In this document: positions 20,086 to 28,812 of the stretch, one piece after another
Position numbering within the stretch: the stretch's first letter is position 1
Layout: every line of letters begins with the position of its first letter
Source: Bradyrhizobium sp. dw_78
Lineage (GTDB): Bacteria; Pseudomonadota; Alphaproteobacteria; Rhizobiales; Xanthobacteraceae
Assembly (NCBI RefSeq): GCF_018449525.1
Contig: NZ_JAAVUS010000005.1
Coordinates: 356,507 to 420,506 of the forward strand
Length of the DNA: 64,000 nt
Reading direction: 5' to 3'
The notes under the pieces: generated by a model
What the model was told of the DNA's origin: nothing
The model's input: only the letters and a program-made list of their open reading frames with translations
The model's database searches: none
Translations under genes and position numbers: made by a program

Positions 20086-22185
20086 TCAACCCGGCTGCGC
20101 GTGGAAAAACTCGAAAATCTTGCGGGCGCTTTCCGCGCTGACGCCCGGGACCTTGCCGAGGTCGGCGATCGACGCCCGTTCGATCTCCTTCAACGTTCCA
20201 AAATGATGCAGCAAGGCCCGTTTCCGCGACGGGCCGATGCCGGGAATTTCCTGCAATCCGGCCTCGCGGATGTCCTTTTTGCGCAGCTTGCGGTGCGAGC
20301 CGATCACGAAGCGATGGGCCTCGTCGCGCAGCCGCTGGATGAAATACAGCACGGGGTCGCGCGGTTCGAGCTTGATCGCCTCGCGGTCCGGCATGAACAG
20401 GGTTTCACGGCCGGCGTCGCGGTCTGGTCCCTTGGCGACCGCCAGCAGCGAAACCCGCGATAGCCCCAGGCTCTCGAAAATCTCCCTGACGGCGTTGAGC
20501 TGGCCGCGGCCGCCGTCGATAATGACGAGATCGGGCCATTGCGGAAAGGAATCGTCGTCCGCCTTGCTGCCGTGCGCTTTGGTTCCGTCGGTCCCGGCCG
20601 TGGCGCCATCGTCCGCAGGCGCGAGCAGCCGCTTGAAGCGCCGCTGCAATACTTCGCGCATCATCGCGTAGTCGTCGCCCGGCGTCAGGCCCTCGGAGCG
20701 GATGTTGAACTTGCGGTACTGGTTCTTGATGAAGCCGTCCGGCCCCGCCACGATCATGGCGCCGACCGCGTTGGTGCCCTGGATGTGGCTGTTGTCGTAG
20801 ACCTCGATCCGCCGCAGCGGTTGCGGCAGGCCGAGCGTCGTGGCCAGCCCCTGCAACAGCCGGCTCTGGGTCGCGGTGTCCGCCAGCTTGCGCCCGAGCG
20901 CCTCGCGCGCATTGGTCAGGGCGTGCGTGACCAGTTCCTTCTTCTCGCCGCGCTGAGGCGTCGAGACCTCGACCTTGAACCCGGCCTTGACCGACAGCGC
21001 ATCGGCCAGCAGTTCCGGTTCCTCGATCTTGTGCGACAGTAACACGAGTTTCGGCGGCGGCTTGTCGTCGTAGAACTGCGCCAGGAACGAGCCCAGCACC
21101 TCTTCCGGGGTGAAGGATTTCTCCGCGCGCGGGAAATAGGCGCGGTTGCCCCAGTTCTGGCCGGTGCGGAAGAAGAACACTTCGACGCAGGAATAGCCGC
21201 CATCCTGGTGGATGGCGAACACGTCGGCTTCCTCGACGGTGCGGGGATTGATGCCCTGCTGCGACTGGATCGCCGACAGCGCGGCGAGGCGGTCGCGATA
21301 GACCGCCGCGGTCTCGAATTCGAGCTCGGCCGAAGCCTTTTCCATCTCGGCGGCGAGTTCCTGCTTCACCGAACGGCTGCGGCCGGACAGGAATCCGGTC
21401 GCCTCGCGCACCAGTTCGGTATAGCCGGGAAAATCGACCTCGCCGGTGCATGGGCCCGAGCAGCGCCGGATCTGGTAGAGCAGGCAGGGCCGGGTGCGGC
21501 TTTCGAAAAATCCATCGGTGCAGGAGCGGATCAGGAACGCGCGCTGCAACGCCGTGATGGTGCGGTTGACCGCGCCGGCGGAAGCGAACGGGCCGAAATA
21601 CCGGCCGGGCCGCGACTGCGCGCCGCGGTGCTTGAGGATCTGCGGCGCCCAATGATCCCCGGTGATCAGAATATAGGGGAATGATTTGTCGTCGCGCAGC
21701 TGCACGTTAAAGCGCGGGCGCAGCTGCTTGATCAGGTTGGCCTCGAGCAGCAGCGCCTCGGTCTCCGTCGTGGTGGAGATGATCTCCACCGTGACGGTGG
21801 CCGCGATCATGCGCAGGATGCGTGCCGGCAGCGGCGCGTTGACCCGCGCATAGGACGACAGCCGCTTGCGGACGTTCTTGGCCTTGCCGACATAGAGCAC
21901 GTCGTTGGCCGCGTTGAGCATGCGGTAGACGCCGGGCGAGGTCGGTGCCAGCCGCACCGCGTTCTCGATCGCGCCGTGACCGACCGCCAGCGTCCCTTCC
22001 GCGATCGCTTCGACAGGCTCCTCCGGGACATCGGGCAGCCGCACCTCGTCATCGTCCTCGGCGATGGCGGTCGCCGGATCGATATCGCCTGCGGATCCGT
22101 CCGGCGTCGGCAGCTCCGCCTCGGGGCCGCGCGGGCGCTCCCGAGGAGCCGATGTTCCCGGTTGTTCAGTGGAATCGTGAGCCAT
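20086..22185 (-). CDS. uvrC: UvrABC excinuclease subunit C
   Basis: Makes both incisions around bulky DNA lesions in nucleotide excision repair. The 699-residue protein has, in order, an acidic low-complexity N-terminal extension of about 75 residues and a GIY-YIG nuclease domain ([20 protein letters not shown]). A CGP-type cysteine cluster ([15 protein letters not shown]), a UVR domain ([20 protein letters not shown]), the RNase-H-like 5' nuclease core ([20 protein letters not shown]) and C-terminal HhH motifs ([13 protein letters not shown]) follow. The ATG at 22185 is chosen because an upstream frame to 22362 shows no conserved sequence. The N-terminal extension is longer than in E. coli. 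Confidence 0.96.
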   Translation of the reverse strand: MAHDSTEQPGTSAPRERPRGPEAELPTPDGSAGDIDPATAIAEDDDEVRLPDVPEEPVEAIAEGTLAVGHGAIENAVRLAPTSPGVYRMLNAANDVLYVGKAKNVRKRLSSYARVNAPLPARILRMIAATVTVEIISTTTETEALLLEANLIKQLRPRFNVQLRDDKSFPYILITGDHWAPQILKHRGAQSRPGRYFGPFASAGAVNRTITALQRAFLIRSCTDGFFESRTRPCLLYQIRRCSGPCTGEVDFPGYTELVREATGFLSGRSRSVKQELAAEMEKASAELEFETAAVYRDRLAALSAIQSQQGINPRTVEEADVFAIHQDGGYSCVEVFFFRTGQNWGNRAYFPRAEKSFTPEEVLGSFLAQFYDDKPPPKLVLLSHKIEEPELLADALSVKAGFKVEVSTPQRGEKKELVTHALTNAREALGRKLADTATQSRLLQGLATTLGLPQPLRRIEVYDNSHIQGTNAVGAMIVAGPDGFIKNQYRKFNIRSEGLTPGDDYAMMREVLQRRFKRLLAPADDGATAGTDGTKAHGSKADDDSFPQWPDLVIIDGGRGQLNAVREIFESLGLSRVSLLAVAKGPDRDAGRETLFMPDREAIKLEPRDPVLYFIQRLRDEAHRFVIGSHRKLRKKDIREAGLQEIPGIGPSRKRALLHHFGTLKEIERASIADLGKVPGVSAESARKIFEFFHAQPG

Positions 22186-22501
22186 GGACCTGAACTTAAG
22201 CGCGGATGCGGCCGATTTGAAGTTCCTGGGGTGGCCGCCGGGACCGGGAAGTTTGATGCGAAACGCCCAGGGCCTGACGCTCAAGGCTTGACGCCCAAGG
22301 CTTGCCCGGGTTTGCCGGCCGCGCCCTGCGCCGGTTCCGTCCCGGTAAGGTTCTCTTAACAATGATGAGCGGAGCGCTAACGGCGCTTAACAGGCCTTTA
22401 ACTTAAAACTCTCGATAAATCCGCTTGAAAGAATTGGAATTCCGTAACCATGCGGGTTCTCGAACCGCGGTCGCGGCTGTCGCGTAATGTGGAGTAGGGT
22501 G
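22186..22501. other. Divergent uvrC / outer-membrane-protein promoter region
   Basis: 316 bases between divergent genes. A perfect CtrA-type box lies at 22387-22402, and GGAG (22492-22495) serves as ribosome-binding site for the barrel gene. I see no coding sequence or riboswitch. Confidence 0.6.
22387..22402. promoter_or_regulatory. CtrA-type binding site, TTAA-N7-TTAAC
   Basis: TTAACAGGCCTTTAAC matches the alphaproteobacterial cell-cycle regulator CtrA consensus exactly. It lies about 100 bases upstream of the outer-membrane-protein start at 22502. Regulation by CtrA is inferred from the motif. Confidence 0.5.
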
Positions 22502-23122
22502 ATGAGTAAGGTTGCTTTGCGGGCTTTGGCGGTGATCGCCGGAAGCGGGATCATGTCGGCGCAGGCGGCCGATCTGCCCTATGGGCGGGCTCCCTACACG
22601 GTCAACCAGCCGCTCAACGCCTATAGCTGGGCCGGTCCCTATCTCGGCGGCAATCTCGGCTACGCCTGGGGTTCGGTCGATCGCAATCCGACCAGCCCGT
22701 CCGGATTGGAAGGCGGCCTGCAGGGCGGTTACAATTGGCAATCGGGTCCGCTGGTGTTCGGCGTCGAAGGCGACATCCAGATCAGTGGCGCGGACGACAC
22801 CTTCGCGCCCTGGAAATTCTCGAACCCGTGGTTCGGAACGGTGCGCGGCCGGGTCGGCTACGCCTTCAGCAACATCCTGTTCTACGGCACCGGCGGTCTG
22901 GCGTTCGGCGAAACGCGCGGCGAGACCTATGGGCTGTCGGAATCCCACACCACTGCGGGCTGGACGGCGGGTGTCGGTGCGGAATTCGGCATCGCGCCGA
23001 ACTGGAGCGCCAAGGTCGAATATCTCTATGTCGATCTTTCGGACGAGCGTTTCAGCATCACCGGGGCGTCGAACGGCTACCAGTTCGGCGTGCTGCGCGC
23101 CGGCGTGAACTATCATTTCTGA
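22502..23122 (+). CDS. Outer membrane beta-barrel protein (OmpA-like transmembrane / porin family)
   Basis: 206 residues with a signal peptide (VALRALAVIAGSGIMSAQAA, cleaved before ADLPY). An eight-strand-type barrel follows: alternating hydrophobic strands such as WAGPYLGGNLGYAWGSV, GYNWQSGPLVFGVEGDI and VRGRVGYAFSNILFYGTGG, ending in the C-terminal Phe (VLRAGVNYHF) recognised by BamA. This matches the Omp25/31-type surface proteins of Rhizobiales. GGAG upstream supports the ATG at 22502. A strong intrinsic terminator follows the stop, so it is monocistronic. A CtrA-type box upstream suggests cell-cycle control. Confidence 0.9.
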   Translation: MSKVALRALAVIAGSGIMSAQAADLPYGRAPYTVNQPLNAYSWAGPYLGGNLGYAWGSVDRNPTSPSGLEGGLQGGYNWQSGPLVFGVEGDIQISGADDTFAPWKFSNPWFGTVRGRVGYAFSNILFYGTGGLAFGETRGETYGLSESHTTAGWTAGVGAEFGIAPNWSAKVEYLYVDLSDERFSITGASNGYQFGVLRAGVNYHF

Positions 23123-23151
23123 GATCAACAAGAAAATACCGTGTCAAAACC

Positions 23152-23180
23152 TCCCGGCCGCTTGCGGCCGGGATTTTTTT
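23152..23180 (+). terminator. Rho-independent terminator after the outer-membrane-protein gene
   Basis: CCCGGCCG at 23153-23160 pairs with CGGCCGGG at 23165-23172, with a CTTG loop and a flanking T-A pair. Seven T bases follow. Clear intrinsic terminator 30 bases past the stop codon. Confidence 0.9.
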
Positions 23181-23185
23181 GTCGT

Positions 23186-23255
23186 GTTTTCGAACAAAAT
23201 TCGCGCCGAAAAACGCGCCAAACCAAAGCTAAAGCTCCGATCTTGTCGGAACCGC
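23186..23255 (+). repeat. Degenerate family A repeat
   Basis: GTGTTTTCGAACAAAATTCG followed by CGCGCCAAACCAAAG and a short GCTCCGATCTTGTCGGAACC dyad resembles a decayed family A element. Only partial agreement with the intact copies. Confidence 0.4.
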
Positions 23256-23262
23256 AACAACC

Positions 23263-23478
23263 CTACGATGAAACCACCAGGTTGACCGCTTTCGGGCCCT
23301 TGCCCTTCTTGTCCGGTTCAACCTCGAAGGTGATCCGTTGTCCTTCGGCCAGGTCCTTCAATCCCGCGCGTTCGACCGCGGTGACATGAACGAACACGTC
23401 GCGACCGCCATCGTCGGGCTTGATGAAGCCGTAACCGCGCTCCGCATTGAAGAACTTAACCGTCCCAGTCATGGCCAT
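23263..23478 (-). CDS. Cold-shock domain protein (CspA family)
   Basis: 71-residue single-stranded nucleic-acid-binding protein that acts as an RNA chaperone. RNP-1 is seen as ERGYGFIKPDDG and RNP-2 as DVFVHVTAV, after the canonical MTGTVKFFNA start. GGGAG lies eight bases before the ATG at 23478, supporting MAMTGTVKFF; the ATG at 23472 is an alternative. The upstream 362-base gap could hold the long 5' leader typical of cold-shock mRNAs, but I cannot identify its fold. Several paralogues are normal in this group, so no specific symbol is assigned. Confidence 0.95.
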   Translation of the reverse strand: MAMTGTVKFFNAERGYGFIKPDDGGRDVFVHVTAVERAGLKDLAEGQRITFEVEPDKKGKGPKAVNLVVSS

Positions 23479-23840
23479 CGGGAAACTCCCCCGCTCAGCC
23501 GCTACGCTTTTTGCGTATCGGCCCGACCGGACATTCGCTGCCGGAAGCTTGGCCATCACTTGCGGATGAGGCGACACCGCCGATCCGCCTTAAAAAAATT
23601 GAGGCCCAATCACTCCGCCGCTACCATTCGCGGAAGCGGAACGTAAAGCCAGTCCATTATAGCAACTAAGCATAATCAGATTTCGGCAAATTGCCTACGG
23701 ACGAAATCAGACTTTTAGCAAGCGCTGTTGATAGATTTAGAGCGTTTTCGAGCGAAGTGGCTTTCCGGTTGGCGTGAAGAAGACGCGTTAAAACAAAAGA
23801 AGCAAGCCTCGGTTCTGATGCCATCAGAACCGAAAAGGCT
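23479..23840. other. Intergenic region upstream of the cold-shock gene
   Basis: 362 bases. It contains the csp leader, then an AT-richer stretch (about 23590-23735) with no recognisable gene, then a family A repeat from 23739 that reaches the rlmJ stop codon. Confidence 0.55.
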
Positions 23841-23843
23841 CTA
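23739..23843 (+). repeat. Dispersed repeat family A, copy 3
   Basis: Complete copy: AGAGCGTTTTCGAGCGAAGT, CCGGTTGGCGTGAAGAAGAC, GCGTTAAAACA, then the inverted repeat CGGTTCTGATGCCATCAGAA and terminal AAAAGGCTCT. Its end overlaps the rlmJ stop codon, so the element abuts the coding sequence. Confidence 0.85.
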
Positions 23844-24701
23844 AGGTTTAGGCACTTCGAGCCTGAAGCGGCCGGCGCCGCCCTGGCCGAGCGGCTTTTC
23901 AAGCTCGGGAAGGATGATCCTGAGCTCGTTCGCAAGCATCCAGGGCGGATTGACGAGCAAAAGGCCGGCCGAGGCCAGCGCCGTGCCCGCAACCTGCGGC
24001 GCGACGCTGAATTCCAGGCGCAGGCATTTTCCGGGTGATGCAGCCGATGCGACGATCCCGGCGACATGGTGCGCCAGATTGTCGGTGGCGCGCCGGCTTT
24101 TCGCCGGATACCACAGCAAATAGCTGCCGGTCGGCCATTTCGCGAAGGCTTCGGCGAAGCCTGCAGCCATCCGCTCGAACTCATCCTTGGCTTCGAACGG
24201 CGGATCGATCAGGACTAGGCCGCGCCGCTCGTTCGGCGGCACGAAGGCCGGCAACGCCATCCAGCCGTCGAGATCGACCACACGGGCCTGGGTGTCGCGG
24301 CGCAACGCCCCGATCAGGCGCTTGCGCGCATGGGGCTCGATCTCGCATGCGGTCAGCCGGTCCTGCGGCCGCAGCAATGCGCGCGCGATCAAAGGCGACC
24401 CCGGATAGGTTCCGAGATCGCGCTGCGGATTGAAGGCCCTCACAATGTCGAGATAGGGCGCGATCAGCGCCCCTGCTTCCTGCGAAAACCGCGCCTGCAT
24501 CACCCGCGCGATACCGGTGAGCCACTCGCCGCCGCGCCGCGCTTCCTCGGAGGTCAGGTCGTACACGCCCGCGCCGGCATGGGTATCGACGACGCGGAAC
24601 GCAGCCGGCTTTTCCTGCAGATAAGTCAGGATGCGCACCAGCACGATGTGCTTGATGACATCGGCAAAATTGCCGGCGTGAAAGGCATGACGGTAGTTCA
24701 T
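23841..24701 (-). CDS. rlmJ: 23S rRNA (adenine2030-N6)-methyltransferase RlmJ
   Basis: Methylates A2030 of 23S rRNA. The 286-residue protein starts with the hallmark MNYRHAFHAGNFADVIKH, shows a SAM-binding region VVDTHAGAGVYDL and has the catalytic DPPF motif in LVLIDPPFEAKDEF. Length and order match RlmJ (formerly YhiR) throughout. It is apparently a single gene, and its 3' end abuts a family A repeat. Confidence 0.94.
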   Translation of the reverse strand: MNYRHAFHAGNFADVIKHIVLVRILTYLQEKPAAFRVVDTHAGAGVYDLTSEEARRGGEWLTGIARVMQARFSQEAGALIAPYLDIVRAFNPQRDLGTYPGSPLIARALLRPQDRLTACEIEPHARKRLIGALRRDTQARVVDLDGWMALPAFVPPNERRGLVLIDPPFEAKDEFERMAAGFAEAFAKWPTGSYLLWYPAKSRRATDNLAHHVAGIVASAASPGKCLRLEFSVAPQVAGTALASAGLLLVNPPWMLANELRIILPELEKPLGQGGAGRFRLEVPKP

Positions 24702-24761
24702 GCCAAAGCGTTACGACATCGGGCGACGAATGTAACCCCGGCCGTCGTAACCTTGGCCATC

Positions 24762-24833
24762 ATCATTCCGGAATGGTGCGTTAGCACCCTCGAGATTCCG
24801 GATCCGATGCTCGCGCATCGCCCCGGAATGACG
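24762..24833. repeat. Dispersed GTCATTCCGG palindrome, family B, copy 3
   Basis: Left arm CATCATTCCGGAATGGTGCG, centre CTCGAGATTCCGGATCC, right arm GCCCCGGAATGACGG. It lies between rlmJ and the RNase T2 stop codon. Confidence 0.78.
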
Positions 24834-24841
24834 GTTGAGGC

Positions 24842-25540
24842 TTAGCCGCCGCGCAGCGGCGGCATCGATACCTGGTCGCGCCGGCAGGCGCGGCGGTCGA
24901 TCTCCTCGCAGGAGCGGAACTGCAAATCCTTGCTCATGCAGATGCGGATTTCGCTGAGCCGGGTACGGTTGCAGGTCACGGCGATCGCGGAGGTGCTGAG
25001 ACCGGGATTGGCCTTGACGAAGGCCGCCTCGATCTCGGCGGGCGCCACCGTCTTTTCTTCCGACAATTGGAGATATTCCTCGGGGATCTTCACCGCCGCG
25101 CGCGCCTTGCGGATGGTTTCGAAATAGGCGCGCTCGTCCAGGCCCGAGCAGGTGCCGTGCTTGTCCCATTCGCTGTAGATGAGGCCGGGGGCCGGCATCA
25201 AATCGAGCATCGACGTCATGATATTGCGGGCGAGCCGCGGCGAGGGCCGCTGGCAATATTCGGGAAAGCCGTGCTCATATTGCGGCCACAGGCCATGCAC
25301 CACGAACGAAAATGGCCGCCCGCCGCATTGGGCCTGCGAACGCCGGCCGCTGCCGCGCGCTTCCGCCTCCTCGCAGAACGAAGGCGACCAGGACAGCGAC
25401 AGCACGTAATAGTCGAACTCGCCCGGCGCGTTTTGCCGGCTGTCCTGCGCCAATGCCGTCCCTGCGTTCAGTGTGGCCGCCACGACCAGCAGGCCGCAGG
25501 CGATCAGTCCGCAGATCAAAGTCCGGCGAAAACGAAACAT
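24842..25540 (-). CDS. Secreted ribonuclease T2 family protein
   Basis: 232-residue exported RNase that cleaves RNA through a 2',3'-cyclic phosphate intermediate. Signal peptide LICGLIACGLLVVAATLNAG...ALA is visible. Both catalytic segments are intact: CAS I FVVHGLWPQ and CAS II EWDKHGTC, each with its His. Six or more cysteines in the mature part are consistent with disulfides in the periplasm. It is followed downstream by a palindromic repeat. Role is probably scavenging of extracytoplasmic RNA; this is inferred from the family. Confidence 0.95.
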   Translation of the reverse strand: MFRFRRTLICGLIACGLLVVAATLNAGTALAQDSRQNAPGEFDYYVLSLSWSPSFCEEAEARGSGRRSQAQCGGRPFSFVVHGLWPQYEHGFPEYCQRPSPRLARNIMTSMLDLMPAPGLIYSEWDKHGTCSGLDERAYFETIRKARAAVKIPEEYLQLSEEKTVAPAEIEAAFVKANPGLSTSAIAVTCNRTRLSEIRICMSKDLQFRSCEEIDRRACRRDQVSMPPLRGG

Positions 25541-25585
25541 GGCGATGCCCCTTAACTTACAGCCACTGACAGCCAGCCATTTACA

Positions 25586-25708
25586 GCGTCTTGGAGCGAG
25601 GCCTGCCCCGGACCTTGAGAACGAGGCGGCCTCCGGTTGGCGTCAAGAAAACACGTCACAACAAGATGATCGGACCTCGGCGCCGATTCGCTCAGGCCAA
25701 AAGGCTCA
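25586..25708 (+). repeat. Dispersed repeat family A, copy 4 (divergent)
   Basis: GCGTCTTGGAGCGAGGCCTG, CTCCGGTTGGCGTCAAGAAA, ACACGTCACAACA and terminal AAAAGGCTCAAT. It carries the same extra CCTGCCCCGGACCT block as the copy at 51.1 kb, so these two form a subtype. Confidence 0.7.
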
Positions 25709-25812
25709 ATCGTTTTGCAGCCTAGCAGGCTGCCGGAACATTTCAAGAACAAACACGCAGCCACCGGCCGCGAACAGCGGCTGGTGCCGTCAGCGGAGGG
25801 ATTTTGGGCGAA

Positions 25813-26316
25813 TCAGGGTTTGGCGGAACGGCAGCTCGGATTATAGGCCCAGTTGCGATCGAGCCCGGTGACGCACCATTCGACGCCCTGGTCATACCCG
25901 GCGAATCCGCCATCCTCGATGATCGAGTAATGCACGTGGCGCAGCTTGCCGTCGCTCAGCATGACGTCGCCGCTGCAATAGCGCCGCGGGATATTGTCGG
26001 ACTGCCAGGGCCGGAACGCGGTTTCGCGAATGTTGCCGAATCCGGTGATGGCGAGATCGGAATTCCAGAAGGTGCTTTCCTTCTCGTGAAACTGCGAGGA
26101 GATGGTCGACAGCGCCGACTCGCAGGGAGCCACCCGGCCGTCATATTTCGGGCCGGAAAGCCAGAAGTTCAGCTCCAGCGGATTGGCCGCTTCGGCGGCC
26201 TGGCCGAATGCCAGCAGTCCCAGAGCCACGCCGAGCGCAGCGGCGGCGCCGGCCTTTCCAAGATTTGCTTTTTTTCCAAGGCTGGATTGTTTCAAAGACT
26301 TGAAGATGTCGAGCAT
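25813..26316 (-). CDS. Conserved exported protein of unknown function
   Basis: 167 residues, not recognised. It starts MLDIFKSLKQSSLGKK with a long n-region, then a hydrophobic stretch (AAAALGVALGLLAFGQAAEA), and continues NPLELNFWLSGPKYDGRVAP. Four cysteines in the mature part (one in VAPCESAL, then RRYCSG, EWCVTG and PSCRS) could form two disulfides in the periplasm. Trp and Tyr are frequent, suggesting a compact all-beta fold. The ATG at 26316 is preceded by GGCGGA; a longer frame to 26697 is antisense noise. It is divergent from the small exported gene at 26.5 kb. Confidence 0.72.
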   Translation of the reverse strand: MLDIFKSLKQSSLGKKANLGKAGAAAALGVALGLLAFGQAAEAANPLELNFWLSGPKYDGRVAPCESALSTISSQFHEKESTFWNSDLAITGFGNIRETAFRPWQSDNIPRRYCSGDVMLSDGKLRHVHYSIIEDGGFAGYDQGVEWCVTGLDRNWAYNPSCRSAKP

Positions 26317-26484
26317 GGGCGATCCGCCAAGGTGATATTTCAAGGCGCGACGGTGCCGCGAAGCCGGGGCGAGGTCAAGTGCAACGCGGCAACACTTGGC
26401 GGCAACTCCTTGGTCTTCCGCACCGGCGTTCTTTTCACGGCCGCGGATGCGCTTTAAGATGTCCCGATGATGAGGGAGTCCATG

Positions 26485-26775
26485 ATGCGAATGATTCGGG
26501 CCGCGAGCTTGGTTGCCACCTGCGGGATGCTGGCGTTTTCGTCGGCCCATGCCGATACCGTTCCTCCCTTCCGGGGCAACGATACCGGCGGCATCATCGC
26601 CTATCCCCTGACCCAGCAGACCGATATCCGTTCGCTCGCGATCGACCACTGCGCGCAATACGGCAAGGTGGTGAAGTTCCTGGCGGTAGAGCCGCATTAC
26701 GGCGGCTACATTTCCTTTGCCTGCCGCTGGGCGCCGTATGGCGCGCTCGATCGGCCGGTGCGCGCCCGCTACTGA
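26485..26775 (+). CDS. Small exported protein of unknown function
   Basis: 96 residues: a signal peptide (MIRAASLVATCGMLAFSSAHA) and a mature part of about 72 residues with two cysteines (IDHCAQYG and SFACRWAP) that could pair. No family is recognised. GGGAG at 26474-26478 sits six bases before the ATG at 26485 and three before another at 26482; earlier ATGs at 26467 and 26470 precede the ribosome-binding site and are less likely. The next gene on the strand encodes another exported protein, 47 bases on. Confidence 0.62.
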   Translation: MRMIRAASLVATCGMLAFSSAHADTVPPFRGNDTGGIIAYPLTQQTDIRSLAIDHCAQYGKVVKFLAVEPHYGGYISFACRWAPYGALDRPVRARY

Positions 26776-26822
26776 CAGGGGCGCGAGCTTCGTCGGAAAA
26801 GATTTACCGGAAGGCGCATGAC

Positions 26823-27377
26823 ATGACGCAACGGCTTATCTCGCTTTGTCTGACGCCCTGTTTGCTGGCGTCCTGCCTGCTGTTGCCGGCGTTCGGCGCA
26901 CGCGCCGACGAGCTGCCGCTGCGAAAGGCCGGCTTGTGGGAAATGAAGATGGCGCGGGCCAATTCGTCTTCGCCGGAGACGACGATCCAGCAATGCACCG
27001 ACGAGGCCTCCGACAGGGAGTTGTTCACGACGTTCTCGCCGATGTCGAAGGAAGTCTGCTCCAGGAAGGATATCCAGAAAACCGCAACTGGCTATGTCAG
27101 CGATTCCGTTTGCGGCGCCGCCGGGGTATCGATCACCTCGCATGCCGAGATCACGGGCGACTTCAGCTCCGCCTACACCGTCAAGTCCACCTCCAATGCC
27201 CAGGGCGGTCCAGCCGCCATGCAAGGCGACCACGCGATGACGATCGAGGCGAAATGGCTCGGGGCCTGCAAGCCGGATCAGAAGCCGGGCGATATCGTCA
27301 TGCCCGGCGGCCTGAAGATGAACATCCACGATCTGGACAAGCTGAAGAGTTTGCTGCCCAAATCGATGCAGAAGTAG
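26823..27377 (+). CDS. DUF3617 family exported protein
   Basis: 184 residues with a signal peptide (LISLCLTPCLLASCLLLPAF...ARA). The typical DUF3617 opening follows: LRKAGLWEMKMARANSS, TTIQQCTDEASDR and later EVCSRKDIQKTATGYVSDSVC. Three mature cysteines lie in positions usual for the family, plus one in LGACKPD. Function of the family is unknown; members are periplasmic. It lies 47 bases after the small exported gene on the same strand and is convergent with the histidine kinase. Confidence 0.82.
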   Translation: MTQRLISLCLTPCLLASCLLLPAFGARADELPLRKAGLWEMKMARANSSSPETTIQQCTDEASDRELFTTFSPMSKEVCSRKDIQKTATGYVSDSVCGAAGVSITSHAEITGDFSSAYTVKSTSNAQGGPAAMQGDHAMTIEAKWLGACKPDQKPGDIVMPGGLKMNIHDLDKLKSLLPKSMQK

Positions 27378-27398
27378 CCCCGGGAACTGGAAAGCCGA

Positions 27399-28787
27399 CT
27401 AAACCGGGATCCGCACGATGGCGCGGAGGCCGCCCATCGGGCTGTCGCCGAGCATGATGTCGCCGCCATGCGAGCGTGCGATATCGCGGGCGATGGCGAG
27501 GCCGAGTCCCGAGCCGCCCTCATCCTGGTTGCGGGCGTCGTCCAGCCGCAGGAACGGCTTGAACACTTCCTCGCGCATGGCGGCCGGAATGCCGGGCCCG
27601 TCGTCGTCGACCGTGACGGTCAGATAGCGGTGATCGCGGTGGCCGGTGATCGCGATCGCATCGGCATGGCGGGCCGCGTTCGACACCAGATTGCCCAGGC
27701 AGCGCTTGAACGATGCCGGCTTCACCGTGACCACCGGCAATCCGTGGAATTTTACGCTGGCGTTGTGGCCGTTGCGTTCGGCATCGCTGCGCAATTCCTC
27801 CAGCGCCTTGGTCATGTCGGTCGGCTGCGCGTTCTCGCCGCTGTCGCCGCGGGCGAAGGCGATATAGTCCTCCAGCATCCCCGACATTTCGTCGACATCC
27901 TTGCGCATGCCGTCGACCTCGGGGCTGTCGCCGATCAATTCCAGTTCGAGCTTGAAGCGGGTCAGGATGGTGCGCAAATCGTGCGAGACGCCCGCCAGCA
28001 TCGCGGTGCGCTGCTCGATCGAGCGCTCGATGCGGGTTTTCATCTCCAGGAAAGCCTGGGCCGCGCGGCGTACCTCGCGCGCGCCGCGCGGGCGGAAATT
28101 CGGCGCCTCACGGCCCTTGCCGAAGCTTTCGGCGGCATCCGCCAGCCGCAGGATCGGCCGGATCTGGTTGCGCAGGAACAGGACCGAGACGATCAGGAGG
28201 ATCGAGGAAGTGCCGACCATCCAGAACAGGAAGATTTCCGAATTCGAGGCGTAGGCCGCGCTGCGCTGGGCAAAGATCCGCATCACCGTGTCGTTGAGCT
28301 GGATGCGGATTTCGACCAGGTTGGAATTGCCGACGGTGTCGATCCAGAACGGCCGCCCGATCTGCCGCCCGAGCTGTCGCGACAGCGACTGGTCGAGCAG
28401 CGAGAAAAATGGCTTGGGGCCGGGCGGCGGCAGGTCGCCCGTAGGCAGGAAATCGACCACGAGGTTCAGTCTTTGCTGGGCGATGCGCCGCAACAGCGCG
28501 CGGTCCTTGTCCTGCGGATAGTCGTTGTAGATGTCGATCAGGCTGGCGATGTCCTGCACCACCGCGGCGGACAGGTGCTGCGTCACCGTGTTCCAGTGCC
28601 GCTCCATGAACACGAACGCCACCACCGACTGCAGCACCACCATCGGCACGATCATGATCAGCAGCGCGCGGGCATAGAGGCCGGTCGGCATCCAGCCCTT
28701 GAACGCGTTGCCCATCCAGCCATTGGCCGCGGACACGCGCCGCGACGCCGTGCGGATCAGGGTCAGGCCGGTGTCGATCGTGCTCAT
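27399..28787 (-). CDS. EnvZ-like sensor histidine kinase
   Basis: 462-residue membrane sensor. TM1 (ALLIMIVPMVVLQSVVAFVF, about residue 42) and TM2 (EIFLFWMVGTSSILLIVSVL) flank a periplasmic domain of about 120 residues. A HAMP segment (LRNQIRPILRLADAAESFG), the phosphoacceptor region GVSHDLRTILTRFKLELEL, an N box LGNLVSNAARHA and G boxes VDDDGPGIP and GSGLGLAI follow. The H-box has Ile where most EnvZ-type kinases have Pro (HDLRTP). It lies 25 bases after the cognate response regulator gene. The stimulus is unknown. Confidence 0.93.
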   Translation of the reverse strand: MSTIDTGLTLIRTASRRVSAANGWMGNAFKGWMPTGLYARALLIMIVPMVVLQSVVAFVFMERHWNTVTQHLSAAVVQDIASLIDIYNDYPQDKDRALLRRIAQQRLNLVVDFLPTGDLPPPGPKPFFSLLDQSLSRQLGRQIGRPFWIDTVGNSNLVEIRIQLNDTVMRIFAQRSAAYASNSEIFLFWMVGTSSILLIVSVLFLRNQIRPILRLADAAESFGKGREAPNFRPRGAREVRRAAQAFLEMKTRIERSIEQRTAMLAGVSHDLRTILTRFKLELELIGDSPEVDGMRKDVDEMSGMLEDYIAFARGDSGENAQPTDMTKALEELRSDAERNGHNASVKFHGLPVVTVKPASFKRCLGNLVSNAARHADAIAITGHRDHRYLTVTVDDDGPGIPAAMREEVFKPFLRLDDARNQDEGGSGLGLAIARDIARSHGGDIMLGDSPMGGLRAIVRIPV

Positions 28788-28812
28788 CGGTGAATGATCT
28801 GCCGCCAGCGGT

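Noticed and set aside
22186..22362. N-terminal extension of UvrC
   Set aside because: The in-frame codons upstream of 22185 give low-complexity Arg/Pro sequence, and the region fits better as the promoter gap.
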